In this document: positions 34,688-43,647 of the stretch, piece after piece
How the letters are laid out: every line of letters starts with the position of its first letter
How positions within the stretch are numbered: position 1 is the stretch's first letter
Source of the DNA: Blautia sp. An81
GTDB taxonomy: Bacteria; Bacillota; Clostridia; Lachnospirales; Lachnospiraceae
Assembly (NCBI RefSeq): GCF_002161285.1
Contig: NZ_NFHH01000004.1
Coordinates: 62,001-126,000, forward strand
Direction of reading: 5' to 3'
DNA length: 64,000 bases
Position numbers and translations under genes: made by a program
Notes under the pieces: model-generated
Database searches by the model: none
What the model saw: only the letters and a program-made list of their open reading frames with translations
What the model was told of the DNA's origin: nothing

Positions 34688-34732
34688 TATCCCCCTGCCG
34701 GGCTTGTAGGACTGTTAATTTTTTGATAAACT
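34688..34732 (+). promoter_or_regulatory. Shared operator/promoter, site a (aspartoacylase-methyltransferase gene)
   Basis: ATCCCC-N5-GGGCTTGT (34689-34707) overlaps the -35 box TTGTAG (34704-34709); after a 17-bp spacer comes TAAACT (34727-34732). The same arrangement occurs at 36679-36722 and 40967-41010. The leader to the ATG at 34841 is about 100 nt. It also holds AGGGGACAGTCCCT (near 34777) and a possible second promoter. Confidence 0.7.
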
Positions 34733-34840
34733 AACCCTCAGTATAGGAGGAGTGTCTGAACCTTTATACACAAAAGAGGGGACAGTCCCTTGCCAAAAAC
34801 TTGTATTACTTTAGGATAGAACAGAGATAAGGACGGAGAA

Positions 34841-36535
34841 ATGAGCGAAAACGGAATTTTTCAGTTAGGAACTTTCAGTGTAAGACCAGGAGAAAAAGCC
34901 AGTGGATTCCTGTCTGTGGCAGATGGAGAATTTCAGCTTCCTGTTACTATTTTAAACGGAGAAGAGCCGGGAAAGACGGTACTGATCACTGCGGGGATCC
35001 ATGCAGAAGAATATGTAGGGATCCAGGCGGCTGTAGAACTGGCCGACAGGCTGAAAACAGAAAAAATTGCAGGAACAGTAGTGATCGTAAAGGTTATCAA
35101 CCGGGAAGCTTTTGAAAACAGAAGCGGCAGTTTCGGATATGAGGACGGGAAGAATCTCAACCGGGTATTCCCTGGAAACAGGGAGGGAACCCAGATGGAG
35201 CGGCTGGCCTGGGGAATCGAAAAGGAACTTTTTCCTATAGCAGATTATTATATTGACCTTCACAGCGGAGACAGCTATGAACAGCTTGCCCCCTATGTGT
35301 ATTATGCAGGACAGGCTTCAGAAGAGACGGTAAAAATCTCCAGGGAGATGGCCCAGCAGGTGGACGTACCCTACATGGTCTGCTCTACAGTGGCCAAGGG
35401 AGGCTGTTATAACTATGCGGCTTACGCCTACGGGATCCCCAGTATTCTCATTGAAAGAGGAGGCATGGGAGCCTGGACCAGAGAGGAATCCCATTCTACA
35501 CGGAGGGACGTGCGGAATATCCTCTGCCATCTGGGGGTTTATCTGGGACAGAAAGACTATAGGATCTATTATCCTCTGGAAGTAAGGGACATTATTTACC
35601 AGTCTGCTTCCCAGAACGGCCTGTGGTATCCAAACAAAATGCCGGGAGATATGATCCGGGCAGGCGAGGTCCTGGGAATGGTCAAGGATTATCAGGGCCA
35701 TATTCTGGAAGTGGCTTATGGAGAAAACGATGGGGTGATCCTCTACCAGACAGGAAGTCTTCAGGTAGAAGAATCCGGCCCAATGATCGCCTATGGAAAG
35801 ATTTCCCGGGAGAAGGATAACCGGAAAGAGCGGATCACCAACTATTGGACAAAACGCAGCAGCGGCTTTAAGGAACAGAGGAAGGCGGAGCTCCATGATC
35901 CCATTGCCGAAAGATGGCAGGAAGAGATTGAAAAGTATCTTCCCCAGGGGAATCTGCGGATTCTGGACGTAGGCTGCGGCACAGGATTCTTTACGATTCT
36001 TTTGTCGAAAATGGGACACGAGGTTACAGGAACAGACCTGACTCCGGATATGATCCGCTATGCCAGAGAACTGGCGGAAGAAGAAAATGCCGGCTGTCAG
36101 TTTCTGATCATGGACGGGGAAAGTCTCGACTTTGAGGACGAGACTTTTGACGTTGTGATATCCAGAAACCTTACCTGGACTTTGCCGGATACGGCCAGGG
36201 CTTACAAAGACTGGCTGCGGGTGCTGAAAAAAGGCGGGATCCTGCTGAACTTTGATGCTAACTACGGGGCGGTAAATTTTGCAGATACTTCTAAACTTCC
36301 CAAAAACCATACCCACAATAAACTGGGACTGGATATGATGGCAGAATGTGAGGAGATTAAGCGCCAGCTTCCTATCAGCAGCCGTGTCCGTCCTGCCTGG
36401 GATGTGGAGACCCTGGGAAACCTGGGGGTGGAGCAGTTGTCTGTAGATTTCGGCGTCAGCAGGAAAATCTATACAGTAAAAGATGAATTTTATAATCCGG
36501 ATGCGCTGTTTGCCCTTTTTGCAGTAAAGGCATAA
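34841..36535 (+). CDS. Aspartoacylase/succinylglutamate-desuccinylase fused to a SAM methyltransferase
   Basis: 564-aa two-domain protein. Residues about 1-325 are an M14-type AstE/AspA zinc deacylase: ITAGIHAEEYVGIQAA supplies His and Glu ligands, DLHSGDS the third ligand, and ILIERGG the catalytic Glu. Residues about 340-564 are a class I methyltransferase: ILDVGCGTGFFTILLSKMG (SAM loop, about 377) and ISRNLTWTLPD. Methyltransferases with this last motif are often found beside Nik/Opp-type transporters (my recollection). It lies upstream of two such operons and shares their operator, so it may modify the transported ligand or a metal chelator (inference). The fusion junction shows no frameshift. 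Confidence 0.85.
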   Translation: MSENGIFQLGTFSVRPGEKASGFLSVADGEFQLPVTILNGEEPGKTVLITAGIHAEEYVGIQAAVELADRLKTEKIAGTVVIVKVINREAFENRSGSFGYEDGKNLNRVFPGNREGTQMERLAWGIEKELFPIADYYIDLHSGDSYEQLAPYVYYAGQASEETVKISREMAQQVDVPYMVCSTVAKGGCYNYAAYAYGIPSILIERGGMGAWTREESHSTRRDVRNILCHLGVYLGQKDYRIYYPLEVRDIIYQSASQNGLWYPNKMPGDMIRAGEVLGMVKDYQGHILEVAYGENDGVILYQTGSLQVEESGPMIAYGKISREKDNRKERITNYWTKRSSGFKEQRKAELHDPIAERWQEEIEKYLPQGNLRILDVGCGTGFFTILLSKMGHEVTGTDLTPDMIRYARELAEEENAGCQFLIMDGESLDFEDETFDVVISRNLTWTLPDTARAYKDWLRVLKKGGILLNFDANYGAVNFADTSKLPKNHTHNKLGLDMMAECEEIKRQLPISSRVRPAWDVETLGNLGVEQLSVDFGVSRKIYTVKDEFYNPDALFALFAVKA

Positions 36536-36556
36536 ATGAAAAAACTGAGCATCTTA

Positions 36557-36591
36557 ACGGGGGGATGGGGTTATCTCCCCGTATTTTTTTT
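36557..36591 (+). terminator. Terminator after the deacylase-methyltransferase gene
   Basis: ACGGGGGGAT with ATCTCCCCGT, 6-nt loop, then an A and T8. Confidence 0.85.
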
Positions 36592-36678
36592 GCCTGAAAG
36601 AAAAGAGAATAGAGAAAAAAGCCGGGATTTCAGGGATCTGCAGGCAGGACCGGACAGACACAAAAAACTGAAAAACGG

Positions 36679-36722
36679 AACCCCTGCCCGGGCTTGTGGC
36701 GAAAAAAAGCAGATGCTATACT
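36679..36722 (+). promoter_or_regulatory. Shared operator/promoter, site b (first ABC operon)
   Basis: AACCCC-N5-GGGCTTGT (36679-36697) overlaps TTGTGG (36694-36699); 17-bp spacer; TATACT (36717-36722). The start codon is 34 bp downstream. Confidence 0.78.
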
Positions 36723-36755
36723 CCTTCCATACTTAAGAAAGCGAGGAGAAAATGT

Positions 36756-38102
36756 ATGAAAAAGAAACTCATTGCTGCTTTATGCACCCTTGCTGTAAGT
36801 GTCGGACTTTTGTCAGGCTGCAGTCAGGGGGCTGAATCAGATGCTGGAAGGGAGACATCTGCACAGGAAGAAACAGCCGGAGGTGCAGCAGAGGAGAATA
36901 CACAGAAGGAAGAAGTAGTGGTTACTATGCCCGCAACTTCAGAACCGGAATCCGGCTTTGACCCGGCTTTTGGCTGGGGGGCCGGAGAACACGTTCACGA
37001 ACCTCTGATCCAGAGTACGCTGACGGTTACTACCCAGGATCTGCAGATGGATAAGGATCTGGCCACAGATTACAGTGTCAGCGAAGATGGTATGACCTGG
37101 ACAGTGACCATCCGGGACGATGTAAAATTTACAGACGGGGAGCCCCTTACCGCCCGGGATGCAGCCTTTACTTACAATAACTGTAAAGAAAAAAGTTCAG
37201 TAAATGACTTTACCATGCTGGAAGAAGCTGTGGCCGTAGACGATACTACAGTAGAGTTCCATATGACCAGGCCCTATTCCATCTGGCCTTATACCATGGC
37301 TATCGTAGGAATCGTTCCGGAACATGCCTATGATGAAAATTATGGACAGAACCCCATAGGTTCTGGCCGTTACATCATGAAGCAGTGGGACAAAGGACAG
37401 CAGGTGATTTTTGAGGAAAATCCAGATTATTACGGAGAGGAGCCGAAGATCAAAAAGCTGACAGTTCTCTTTATGGAGGAAGACGCAGCCCTGGCTGCGG
37501 CTATGGCCGGAGAGGTAGACGTAGCCCATACGGCGGCTTCTTACAGCGACCAGAGCGTGGAGGGATATGAGCTTTTCAGTGTGCAGACCGTAGATAACAG
37601 AGGTTTTAACCTGCCATGCAGTACGCCTCAGGAAAAAGACGGCGTTACCTATGGAAATGAATTTACCTCAGATGTAAATGTAAGAAGAGCCATCAATATC
37701 GGCATTGACCGCCAGGAGATGATAGACAATGTATTAAACGGCTATGGAACCGCTGCCTATAGTGTATGCGACAAGATGCCCTGGTATAATCCGGAAAGCG
37801 AAGTAGAATATGACCCGGAAGAAGCAAAGAAGATCTTAGAGGACGCCGGCTGGAAGAAAGGTACTGACGGAATCCGCAAGAAGGATGGAGTAAGGGCGGA
37901 ATTCACTCTGATGTTCAGCAATGGAGATTCTGTACGCCAGGCTTTGGCGGAAGATACGGCCAATCAGCTCCGGGAACTGGGAATTGAAGTGACCACCGAA
38001 GGAGCAGGCTGGGATGTGGCTTATGACCGGGCAGAATCAGAGCCTCTTATGTGGGGCTGGGGAGCCCATACGCCTATGGAACTTTATAATATTTACCATA
38101 CC
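36756..38102 (+). pseudogene. Nik/Dpp-type substrate-binding lipoprotein, C-terminus deleted
   Basis: Family 5 solute-binding lipoprotein with lipobox LLSGC (Cys about residue 22). About 448 residues are homologous in style up to TPMELYNIYHT; then the frame runs out of phase into permease DNA and stops at 38177. Compared with the 529-aa paralogue at 44456, about 100 C-terminal residues are missing, including part of lobe I. The likely ligand class is peptide, nickel or a metal chelate. The ATG at 36756 follows GCGAGGAG. The junction is near 38097-38105. It may be translated but should not be a working binding protein. Confidence 0.82.
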
Positions 38103-38760
38103 CTGGGTGATTTCCGGGATCCTGGGCCTTTTTCTGGGTGTAGTGGCAGGTATGAACCGGGGGAAACTGATAGATAAAGCAATCCAGGGATACTGTCTGG
38201 TGATTTCCAGTACGCCGGCATTCTGGCTGGCGCTGCTGCTCCTGCTTGTTTTCGGAGTATGGCTTCGTCTGTTTCCCATTGGCCTCAGCGTGCCTATCGG
38301 AGTGGAAGCCAGCGGAGTGACCCTGGCAGACCGGATCTATCATGCCATACTCCCGGCGCTGACCTTAAGCATTACAGGTGTCTCCAACATCGCCCTGCAC
38401 ACCCGGGAAAAAATGGCGGATATCATGGAAAGCGATTATGTTTTGTTTGCCAGGATGCGGGGGGAGAAAGGATGGCGCCTGTTTAAATATTACGGGTTCC
38501 GGAACGTGCTCCTGCCTGCCATTACCCTCCAGTTTGCCTCCATCAGTGAGATATTCGGAGGCTCTGTGCTTGTGGAACAGGTATTTTCCTATCCGGGTCT
38601 GGGACAGGCGGCGGTAGCTGCCGGCCTTGGGAGCGATATGCCTCTGCTGATGGCGATTACCATTGTCAGCGCCCTTTTTGTCTTTGGAGGAAACCTGGCG
38701 GCCAATATACTTTACGGACTTATTGATCCCAGGATCCGGAGAGGGGGTAAGGTAAAATGA
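38103..38760 (+). pseudogene. Nik/Dpp-type permease (NikB/DppB), N-terminus deleted
   Basis: In-frame from IPWVISGILGLFLG to the normal C-terminus LIDPRIRRGGK, with the EAA-loop region (SDYVLFARMRGEKGW) intact. The first about 100 residues, including TM1 and the periplasmic loop, are absent: the DNA before 38103 is binding-protein sequence read in another frame. The apparent start at 38014 is therefore false. The stop overlaps the next start (ATGA). Together with the preceding gene this shows a single deletion of roughly 0.6 kb. Confidence 0.82.
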
Positions 38761-39383
38761 AGATGTGGAACCGGAGACAGAGAATTCTGATAGGACTGGG
38801 CTTTTCTGTTGTTTTTCTGGCAGTAATCTGCATATGGGGAAGCATGAGCACAGAAGAAGCCAGGGTGACAGATTTTTCCAGGAAGAATATAGCCCCCTGC
38901 CTGGAATATATTTTCGGCACCGACTGGCTGGGAAGGGATATGCTGGCAAGGACGCTGAAAGGCGTGGTCATAGGCGTGGCCCTTACACACTGGCCTTCCC
39001 TGGCCAGACTGATACGGGCGGAAGTGATCCAGCTCAGGGAGAGCCCTTATATCCAGATTTCCCGCAAACTGGGGAAGAGCAGCTGGTATATTGCCAGGAA
39101 ACATATGCTGCCTCATCTTGTGCCTCAGTTTATCGTAGGCCTGGCACTGATGTTTCCCCATGCGATCCTTCATGAGTCCAGCATTACTTTTCTGGGATTC
39201 GGCCTGTCTACGGAGCAGCCGGCCATTGGTATCGTACTTTCAGAGGCCATGCAGTACCTGATCACAGGAAAATGGTGGCTGGCTTTATTTCCCGGGCTTT
39301 TGCTGGTATTTACCGTGGTACTATTCTATATCCTGGGAGAGAGCCTGAGGAAAATGCTGGATCCCGGAAGTATCCATCAGTAA
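38757..39383 (+). pseudogene. Nik/Dpp-type permease (NikC/DppC) with internal in-frame deletion
   Basis: 208-aa product, about 70-75 residues shorter than the family. The normal start (one TM helix, then YIFGTDWLGRDMLARTLKG) jumps directly to VVIGVALTHWPSLARLIRAE, so the stretch that should hold the second and third helices is missing; the junction is near 38955-38965. The EAA loop (SPYIQISRKLGKSSWYIARKH) and C-terminus are present. A functional pore is unlikely. This is a second lesion, independent of the one at 38.1 kb. Confidence 0.75.
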
Positions 39384-39404
39384 AGAAGCCAGGAGGAGAA
39401 AAGC

Positions 39405-40322
39405 ATGGAAAAAGAGACAGTCCTGAAAATCGAACATATGAATATTGTTTTTACCCAGTATGACAGAGGAATGCATCAGACAGAACTCCCGGTCATCCGG
39501 AACCTGGACGTAGAAGTCCGAAGAGGAGAAGTGGTAGCGGTGGTAGGCTCCAGCGGATCCGGGAAAAGTCTCCTGGCCCATGGGGTAATGGGAGTTCTGC
39601 CCTATAACGCCCGTATGGGAGGAGATATCCAGTATCTGGGAGAGAAACTTACCAAAGAAAGGATAGAAAAACTCAGAGGAAAGGAAATCGTTATGGTACC
39701 CCAGAGCATTTCTTCCCTGAATCCCCTGATGAAGATCGGACCTCAGATACGGAAAGGGAAAAAAGATCCGGCGTCCCAAGAGAAGCTGAAAGCTATTTTC
39801 AGACGTTACGATCTGGAAGAAAAGACAGAGGAGCTTTATCCTTTTGAGCTGTCCGGAGGGATGAACCGGAGAGTGCTGATCTCTACGGCAGTGATGGAAG
39901 AACCCAGACTGGTCATCGCTGACGAACCTACTCCGGGTCTGGATAAGAAAACAGCAAAACGTGCCATGGAACATTTCCGAAATCTGGCGGACATGGGCGC
40001 TGCCGTTCTGGTGATCACCCATGATCTGGAACTGGCTCTGGAGACCGTGGACCGGATTGCGGTATTTTACGGGGGAACCACTATTGAGGAGGCCAGGGCA
40101 GAAGACTTCCAGAGAGAAGAGAACCTTCGGCACCCCTATACGAAAGCCTTATGGAGGGCTATGCCCAGGCATGGATTTCAATATATTGAAGGAAGCCAGC
40201 CTTATGTGAAAAACCTTCCCAAAGGGTGTATCTTCAGCCCCAGGTGCAGCCAGTGCCAGGAGGCCTGCAGAGGAGAAATCCCCTACCGGGAAGTAAGAGG
40301 CGGAAAGGTGGAAATAAGATGA
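39405..40322 (+). CDS. ABC transporter ATPase (DppD/NikD type)
   Basis: 305-aa ATPase of the peptide/nickel importer group. Walker A GSSGSGKS (about residues 45-52), signature LSGGMNRR (about 158), Walker B LVIADEPT (about 173-180), switch His in VITHDLE, and the C-terminal oligopeptide-type Cys motif CIFSPRCSQCQEAC. All motifs are intact although its two permease partners are truncated. AGGAGG precedes ATG. It may now be orphaned or could serve the second operon (inference). Confidence 0.88.
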   Translation: MEKETVLKIEHMNIVFTQYDRGMHQTELPVIRNLDVEVRRGEVVAVVGSSGSGKSLLAHGVMGVLPYNARMGGDIQYLGEKLTKERIEKLRGKEIVMVPQSISSLNPLMKIGPQIRKGKKDPASQEKLKAIFRRYDLEEKTEELYPFELSGGMNRRVLISTAVMEEPRLVIADEPTPGLDKKTAKRAMEHFRNLADMGAAVLVITHDLELALETVDRIAVFYGGTTIEEARAEDFQREENLRHPYTKALWRAMPRHGFQYIEGSQPYVKNLPKGCIFSPRCSQCQEACRGEIPYREVRGGKVEIR

Positions 40323-40957
40323 AACTGGAAGTCAAGAATCTTTCTTATCAATATACAAAGAAAGGGAGAAAAATCCTGAAGGACTTCAGCCTGACTGTAG
40401 AAAACACAGAGCGGGTAGGGCTGGCCGCACCAAGCGGATATGGGAAAACCACTTTGTGCAAGCTTCTTTCCGGATACCTGGAGCCGGATCAGGGGGAAAT
40501 CCTTCTGGACGGAAAGCCTATATCCTCCTATGGAGGCTACTGTCCGGTGCAGATGATCTGGCAGCAGCCGGAGTTTGCCCTGAATCCCAGACTGCGGGTC
40601 AAAGAAGCCATCCGGGAGGGAGATCAGATAGAAGAAAGAATCCTTCGGGAACTTGGGATAGAAGAAGACTGGATGAATCGTTTCCCTGCAGAATTGTCCG
40701 GGGGAGAGCTGCAGCGGTTCAGTATTGCCAGGGCCCTGGGAAAGAGGACCAGATTTTTGCTGGCGGATGAGATCACGACTATGCTGGACCTGATCACCCA
40801 GAGTCAGATATGGCACTTTTTGCTGAAAGAGGCAGAGAAGCGGAAAATCGGACTGATCGTAGTCAGCCACGATTCGGAACTGCTGGACCGGGTATGTACC
40901 AGGATCATACCTCTGGAAGAGGAAAAGGGAGAACAAAGTGGGCAGGCCCCCTCTTAA
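40319..40957 (+). CDS. ABC transporter ATPase (DppF/NikE type)
   Basis: 212-aa ATPase. Walker A APSGYGKT (about residues 34-41), Q-loop IWQQPEFALNP, signature LSGGELQRF (about 129), Walker B FLLADEITTM (the usual P after E is replaced by Ile), and VVSHDSE. The start overlaps the previous stop (ATGA at 40319-40322), so translation is coupled. It is last in the decayed operon. It is shorter than typical DppF because the C-terminal Cys-rich extension is absent. Confidence 0.85.
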   Translation: MKLEVKNLSYQYTKKGRKILKDFSLTVENTERVGLAAPSGYGKTTLCKLLSGYLEPDQGEILLDGKPISSYGGYCPVQMIWQQPEFALNPRLRVKEAIREGDQIEERILRELGIEEDWMNRFPAELSGGELQRFSIARALGKRTRFLLADEITTMLDLITQSQIWHFLLKEAEKRKIGLIVVSHDSELLDRVCTRIIPLEEEKGEQSGQAPS

Positions 40958-40965
40958 ATAAAAAA

Positions 40966-41010
40966 CAACCCCCCATGGGGCTTGTGAGAATTTTTTGAAG
41001 GTTTTATACT
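40966..41010 (+). promoter_or_regulatory. Shared operator/promoter, site c (second ABC operon)
   Basis: ACAACCCC-N5-GGGCTTGT overlaps TTGTGA (40982-40987); 17-bp spacer; TATACT (41005-41010). This copy is the most symmetric: the left half ACAACCCC mirrors GGGCTTGT with one mismatch. Confidence 0.8.
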
Positions 41011-41050
41011 TTAAAAAGTGAATTTACAAAGCTGATAAGGGTGGTAAAGA

Positions 41051-41995
41051 ATGAAAAAATACGCAATAAGACGATTTATACAATTAATCCCGATTCTCCT
41101 GGGCATTACCCTGCTGTCCTTCATTCTGACGAATATAGGTACTACAGACGTGATCGATACCATGGAAAGCAATCAGGGCGTGGTCATGTCAGAAGAAGAA
41201 AAAGATCAGCTCCGCCAGGAGATTGGCCTGGACAAGCCTCTGGCTCAGCAGTATGTTATCTGGCTGGGTAATGTACTGAGAGGAGATATGGGAGAATCTT
41301 TTGTATCCGGGAAAGATGTATTCGACACATTTATATCAAAACTTCCGGCGACGATCTACCTGACGGTCACGTCCATCTTTCTGACCGTATTAATCTCTAT
41401 ACCTCTGGGAATCCTGTCAGCAGTAAAACAAAATAAATTTCTGGATTATCTGATACGGTTTTTGAGTTTCATCGGGAATTCCCTGCCGAACTTTTTTGTG
41501 TCTCTGCTGCTGATCTATTTCTTTTCCCTGAAGTTGAAGCTCCTTCCTGTAATGGGAAATAACAGCGGATGGAAAAGCATTATCCTTCCAACCCTGACTC
41601 TTGCCATAGCCATGTCCTCCAAATATACCCGGCAGGTAAGAGCCACGGTTCTGGAAGAATTGAACAAGGACTATGTGCAGGGCGCCAGAGCACGGGGGAT
41701 CCGTGAGAATAAGATATTGACTTTCAGTGTGCTGAAAGCCTCCATGCTCACTATCGTTACCCTGCTGGCCCTGTCCATCGGATCCCTTCTGGGAGGAACG
41801 GCCATTGTAGAATCCATCTTTATGTGGGACGGGGTGGGGAAAATGGCGGTAGACGCCATCACCATGAGGGATTATCCCATCATACAGGCCTACGTGATCT
41901 GGATGGCGGTCATTTATGTGGTAGTGAATCTGATCACAGATCTGATCTATCATTATCTTGATCCAAGGATCCGTCTGGGACAGGAGGAAGCATAG
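41051..41995 (+). CDS. ABC transporter permease (NikB/DppB type)
   Basis: 314-aa permease, full length with six helices; TM1 at residues 9-29, large periplasmic loop with LDKPLAQQYVIWLGNVLRGDMGESF, EAA loop near KDYVQGARARGIRENK (about 208-223), C-terminus HYLDPRIRLG. It is the intact counterpart of the broken permease at 38103. First gene of a five-gene operon starting 41 bp after the -10 box of site c. Confidence 0.92.
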   Translation: MKKYAIRRFIQLIPILLGITLLSFILTNIGTTDVIDTMESNQGVVMSEEEKDQLRQEIGLDKPLAQQYVIWLGNVLRGDMGESFVSGKDVFDTFISKLPATIYLTVTSIFLTVLISIPLGILSAVKQNKFLDYLIRFLSFIGNSLPNFFVSLLLIYFFSLKLKLLPVMGNNSGWKSIILPTLTLAIAMSSKYTRQVRATVLEELNKDYVQGARARGIRENKILTFSVLKASMLTIVTLLALSIGSLLGGTAIVESIFMWDGVGKMAVDAITMRDYPIIQAYVIWMAVIYVVVNLITDLIYHYLDPRIRLGQEEA

Positions 41996-42861
41996 TGGAA
42001 GAAAAGAAGATTACTGTAAGAAAACAGAAAATAAAAAAAGACTATACAAAGATAAAACTGGCCGTTTACGGCGCATTGACTCTTCTGCTCATTCTGGTGG
42101 CAGTCTTTGCGCCTTATATAACGCCCTATGATCCTTATGAACAGGACCTTGGCAATGCCCTTCTGGCTCCATGCAGGGAATATCTGCTGGGGACAGACCG
42201 GTACGGAAGAGATATGCTCTCCAGGGTGATCATGGGAGCCAGATCCTCTATTTCTTCAGCGGTGCTTCTGGTGGTGATCATCACAGTTGCAGGAAGCATC
42301 GTGGGGATTCTCTGCGGCTACTGCCAGGGAAAGCTGGATTCCTTTCTCATGCGTCTCTCAGATATTTTCCTGGCCTTTCCGGGAATGGTCTTTGCCATTG
42401 CCGCAGCCAGTGTCATGAGCGGAGGCATCATGAACGCCGTAGCAGCCCTGGCCTTTATATCCTGGCCAAAATATGCAAGGATTGCCAGAAGTCAGGTGCT
42501 GACTATAAAGAATGCGCCCTATATTTCGGCGGCCCGGCTGGCAGGTTCCGGGACAGGGAAGATCATCTTAAAACATATTGTCCCCAATATCGCCGGTCCG
42601 GTGATCGTAACGGCGGTTCTGGATATCGGGACCATGATGATGGAAATCGCCGGACTGTCGTTTCTGGGTCTGGGAGCTACGCCGCCTACTGCAGAGTGGG
42701 GTTCCATGATGAGCAATGGAAGAAGTATGCTCCAGACGTCTCCATGGGTGATCCTGGCTCCCGGCTGCGCTATTTTTCTTACGGTTATGGTCTTTAACCT
42801 TCTGGGAGATACCGTAAGGGATATATTAGATCCCAGACAGAGCAGGAGGAACAGATCATGA
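41995..42861 (+). CDS. ABC transporter permease (NikC/DppC type)
   Basis: 288-aa permease, full length. An N-terminal helix (about 20-42) is followed by YLLGTDRYGRDMLSRVIMGARSSI, the standard periplasmic motif, and an EAA loop around NAPYISAARLAGSGTGKII (about 184-202). The GTG start shares one base with the previous TAG stop (41993-41995), and the next gene overlaps by ATGA, so the three genes are translationally coupled. Comparison with this gene shows what is missing in 38757-39383. Confidence 0.92.
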   Translation: MEEKKITVRKQKIKKDYTKIKLAVYGALTLLLILVAVFAPYITPYDPYEQDLGNALLAPCREYLLGTDRYGRDMLSRVIMGARSSISSAVLLVVIITVAGSIVGILCGYCQGKLDSFLMRLSDIFLAFPGMVFAIAAASVMSGGIMNAVAALAFISWPKYARIARSQVLTIKNAPYISAARLAGSGTGKIILKHIVPNIAGPVIVTAVLDIGTMMMEIAGLSFLGLGATPPTAEWGSMMSNGRSMLQTSPWVILAPGCAIFLTVMVFNLLGDTVRDILDPRQSRRNRS

Positions 42862-43643
42862 CACAGCCATTATTAGATATGCAGCATGTAGACATCAGTT
42901 ACGGAGGAAAGCCGGTAGTCCAGGATCTGTCTCTTCAGATGGCACCAGGAGAGATCCTTGGAATAGTAGGAGAATCCGGCAGCGGAAAAAGCACGGTGCT
43001 CAAGGCGGCTATGGGGCTGCTGGAAAACTCCGGAGCCGTGACCAGAGGCGATATTTACTATAAAGGACAGAATGTCACCGACAGCAGAGAAAATGAACTC
43101 CGAAAGCTCCGGGGACCTGAAATGGGCATGATTTTTCAGAACACAGGGGCCTCCATGTGCCCGATCCGGACCATTGAGGACCAGCTTTATGAAAGTGTTC
43201 TGGAACATGAAAAGATCAGCCGTAAAGAGATTAAAGAAAGGGCCCTGAAATTATTTGAGACTATGCGTCTTACAGACGGAGAAAGAATCCTGAAAAGTTA
43301 TCCCTTTGAACTGTCAGGAGGAATGAATCAGAGAGTGGGGATCATGATGGCCATGGTGCCAAATCCCCGGCTTCTGTTGGCCGATGAGCCTACCAGTGCC
43401 CTGGACGTTACTGTCCAGGCCCAGGTGGTGAAAGAGATGATGAAAATGCGGGAGCTCTATGGGACAGCCATTGCCATTGTTACCCATAACATCGGCGTTG
43501 TAGAATATATGGCGGATAAAGTGGCTGTCATGTATCAGGGAAAGCTGGTAGAATACGGCAGGAAAGAAGATGTGATCCGCCATCCCCGGGAACCCTATAC
43601 CAGGAAGCTTATCGGTGCGGTTCCCCGGCTGGACAGAGGATAA
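42858..43643 (+). CDS. ABC transporter ATPase (NikD/DppD type)
   Basis: 261-aa ATPase: Walker A GESGSGKS (about residues 37-44), Q-loop MIFQNTGASMCPI, signature LSGGMNQRV (about 150), Walker B LLLADEPTSALD, switch His VTHNIG, and an HPREPYTRKLIGAVP tail typical of peptide/nickel ATPases. Overlaps the permease stop by 4 bp. It energises import with the next gene product. Confidence 0.92.
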   Translation: MTQPLLDMQHVDISYGGKPVVQDLSLQMAPGEILGIVGESGSGKSTVLKAAMGLLENSGAVTRGDIYYKGQNVTDSRENELRKLRGPEMGMIFQNTGASMCPIRTIEDQLYESVLEHEKISRKEIKERALKLFETMRLTDGERILKSYPFELSGGMNQRVGIMMAMVPNPRLLLADEPTSALDVTVQAQVVKEMMKMRELYGTAIAIVTHNIGVVEYMADKVAVMYQGKLVEYGRKEDVIRHPREPYTRKLIGAVPRLDRG

Positions 43644-43647
43644 AGCT

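Noticed and set aside
38014-38177. Binding protein-permease fusion protein
   Set aside because: The two reading frames are out of phase at the junction, so the long frames on each side are read-through of the neighbour's DNA; a deletion explains both.
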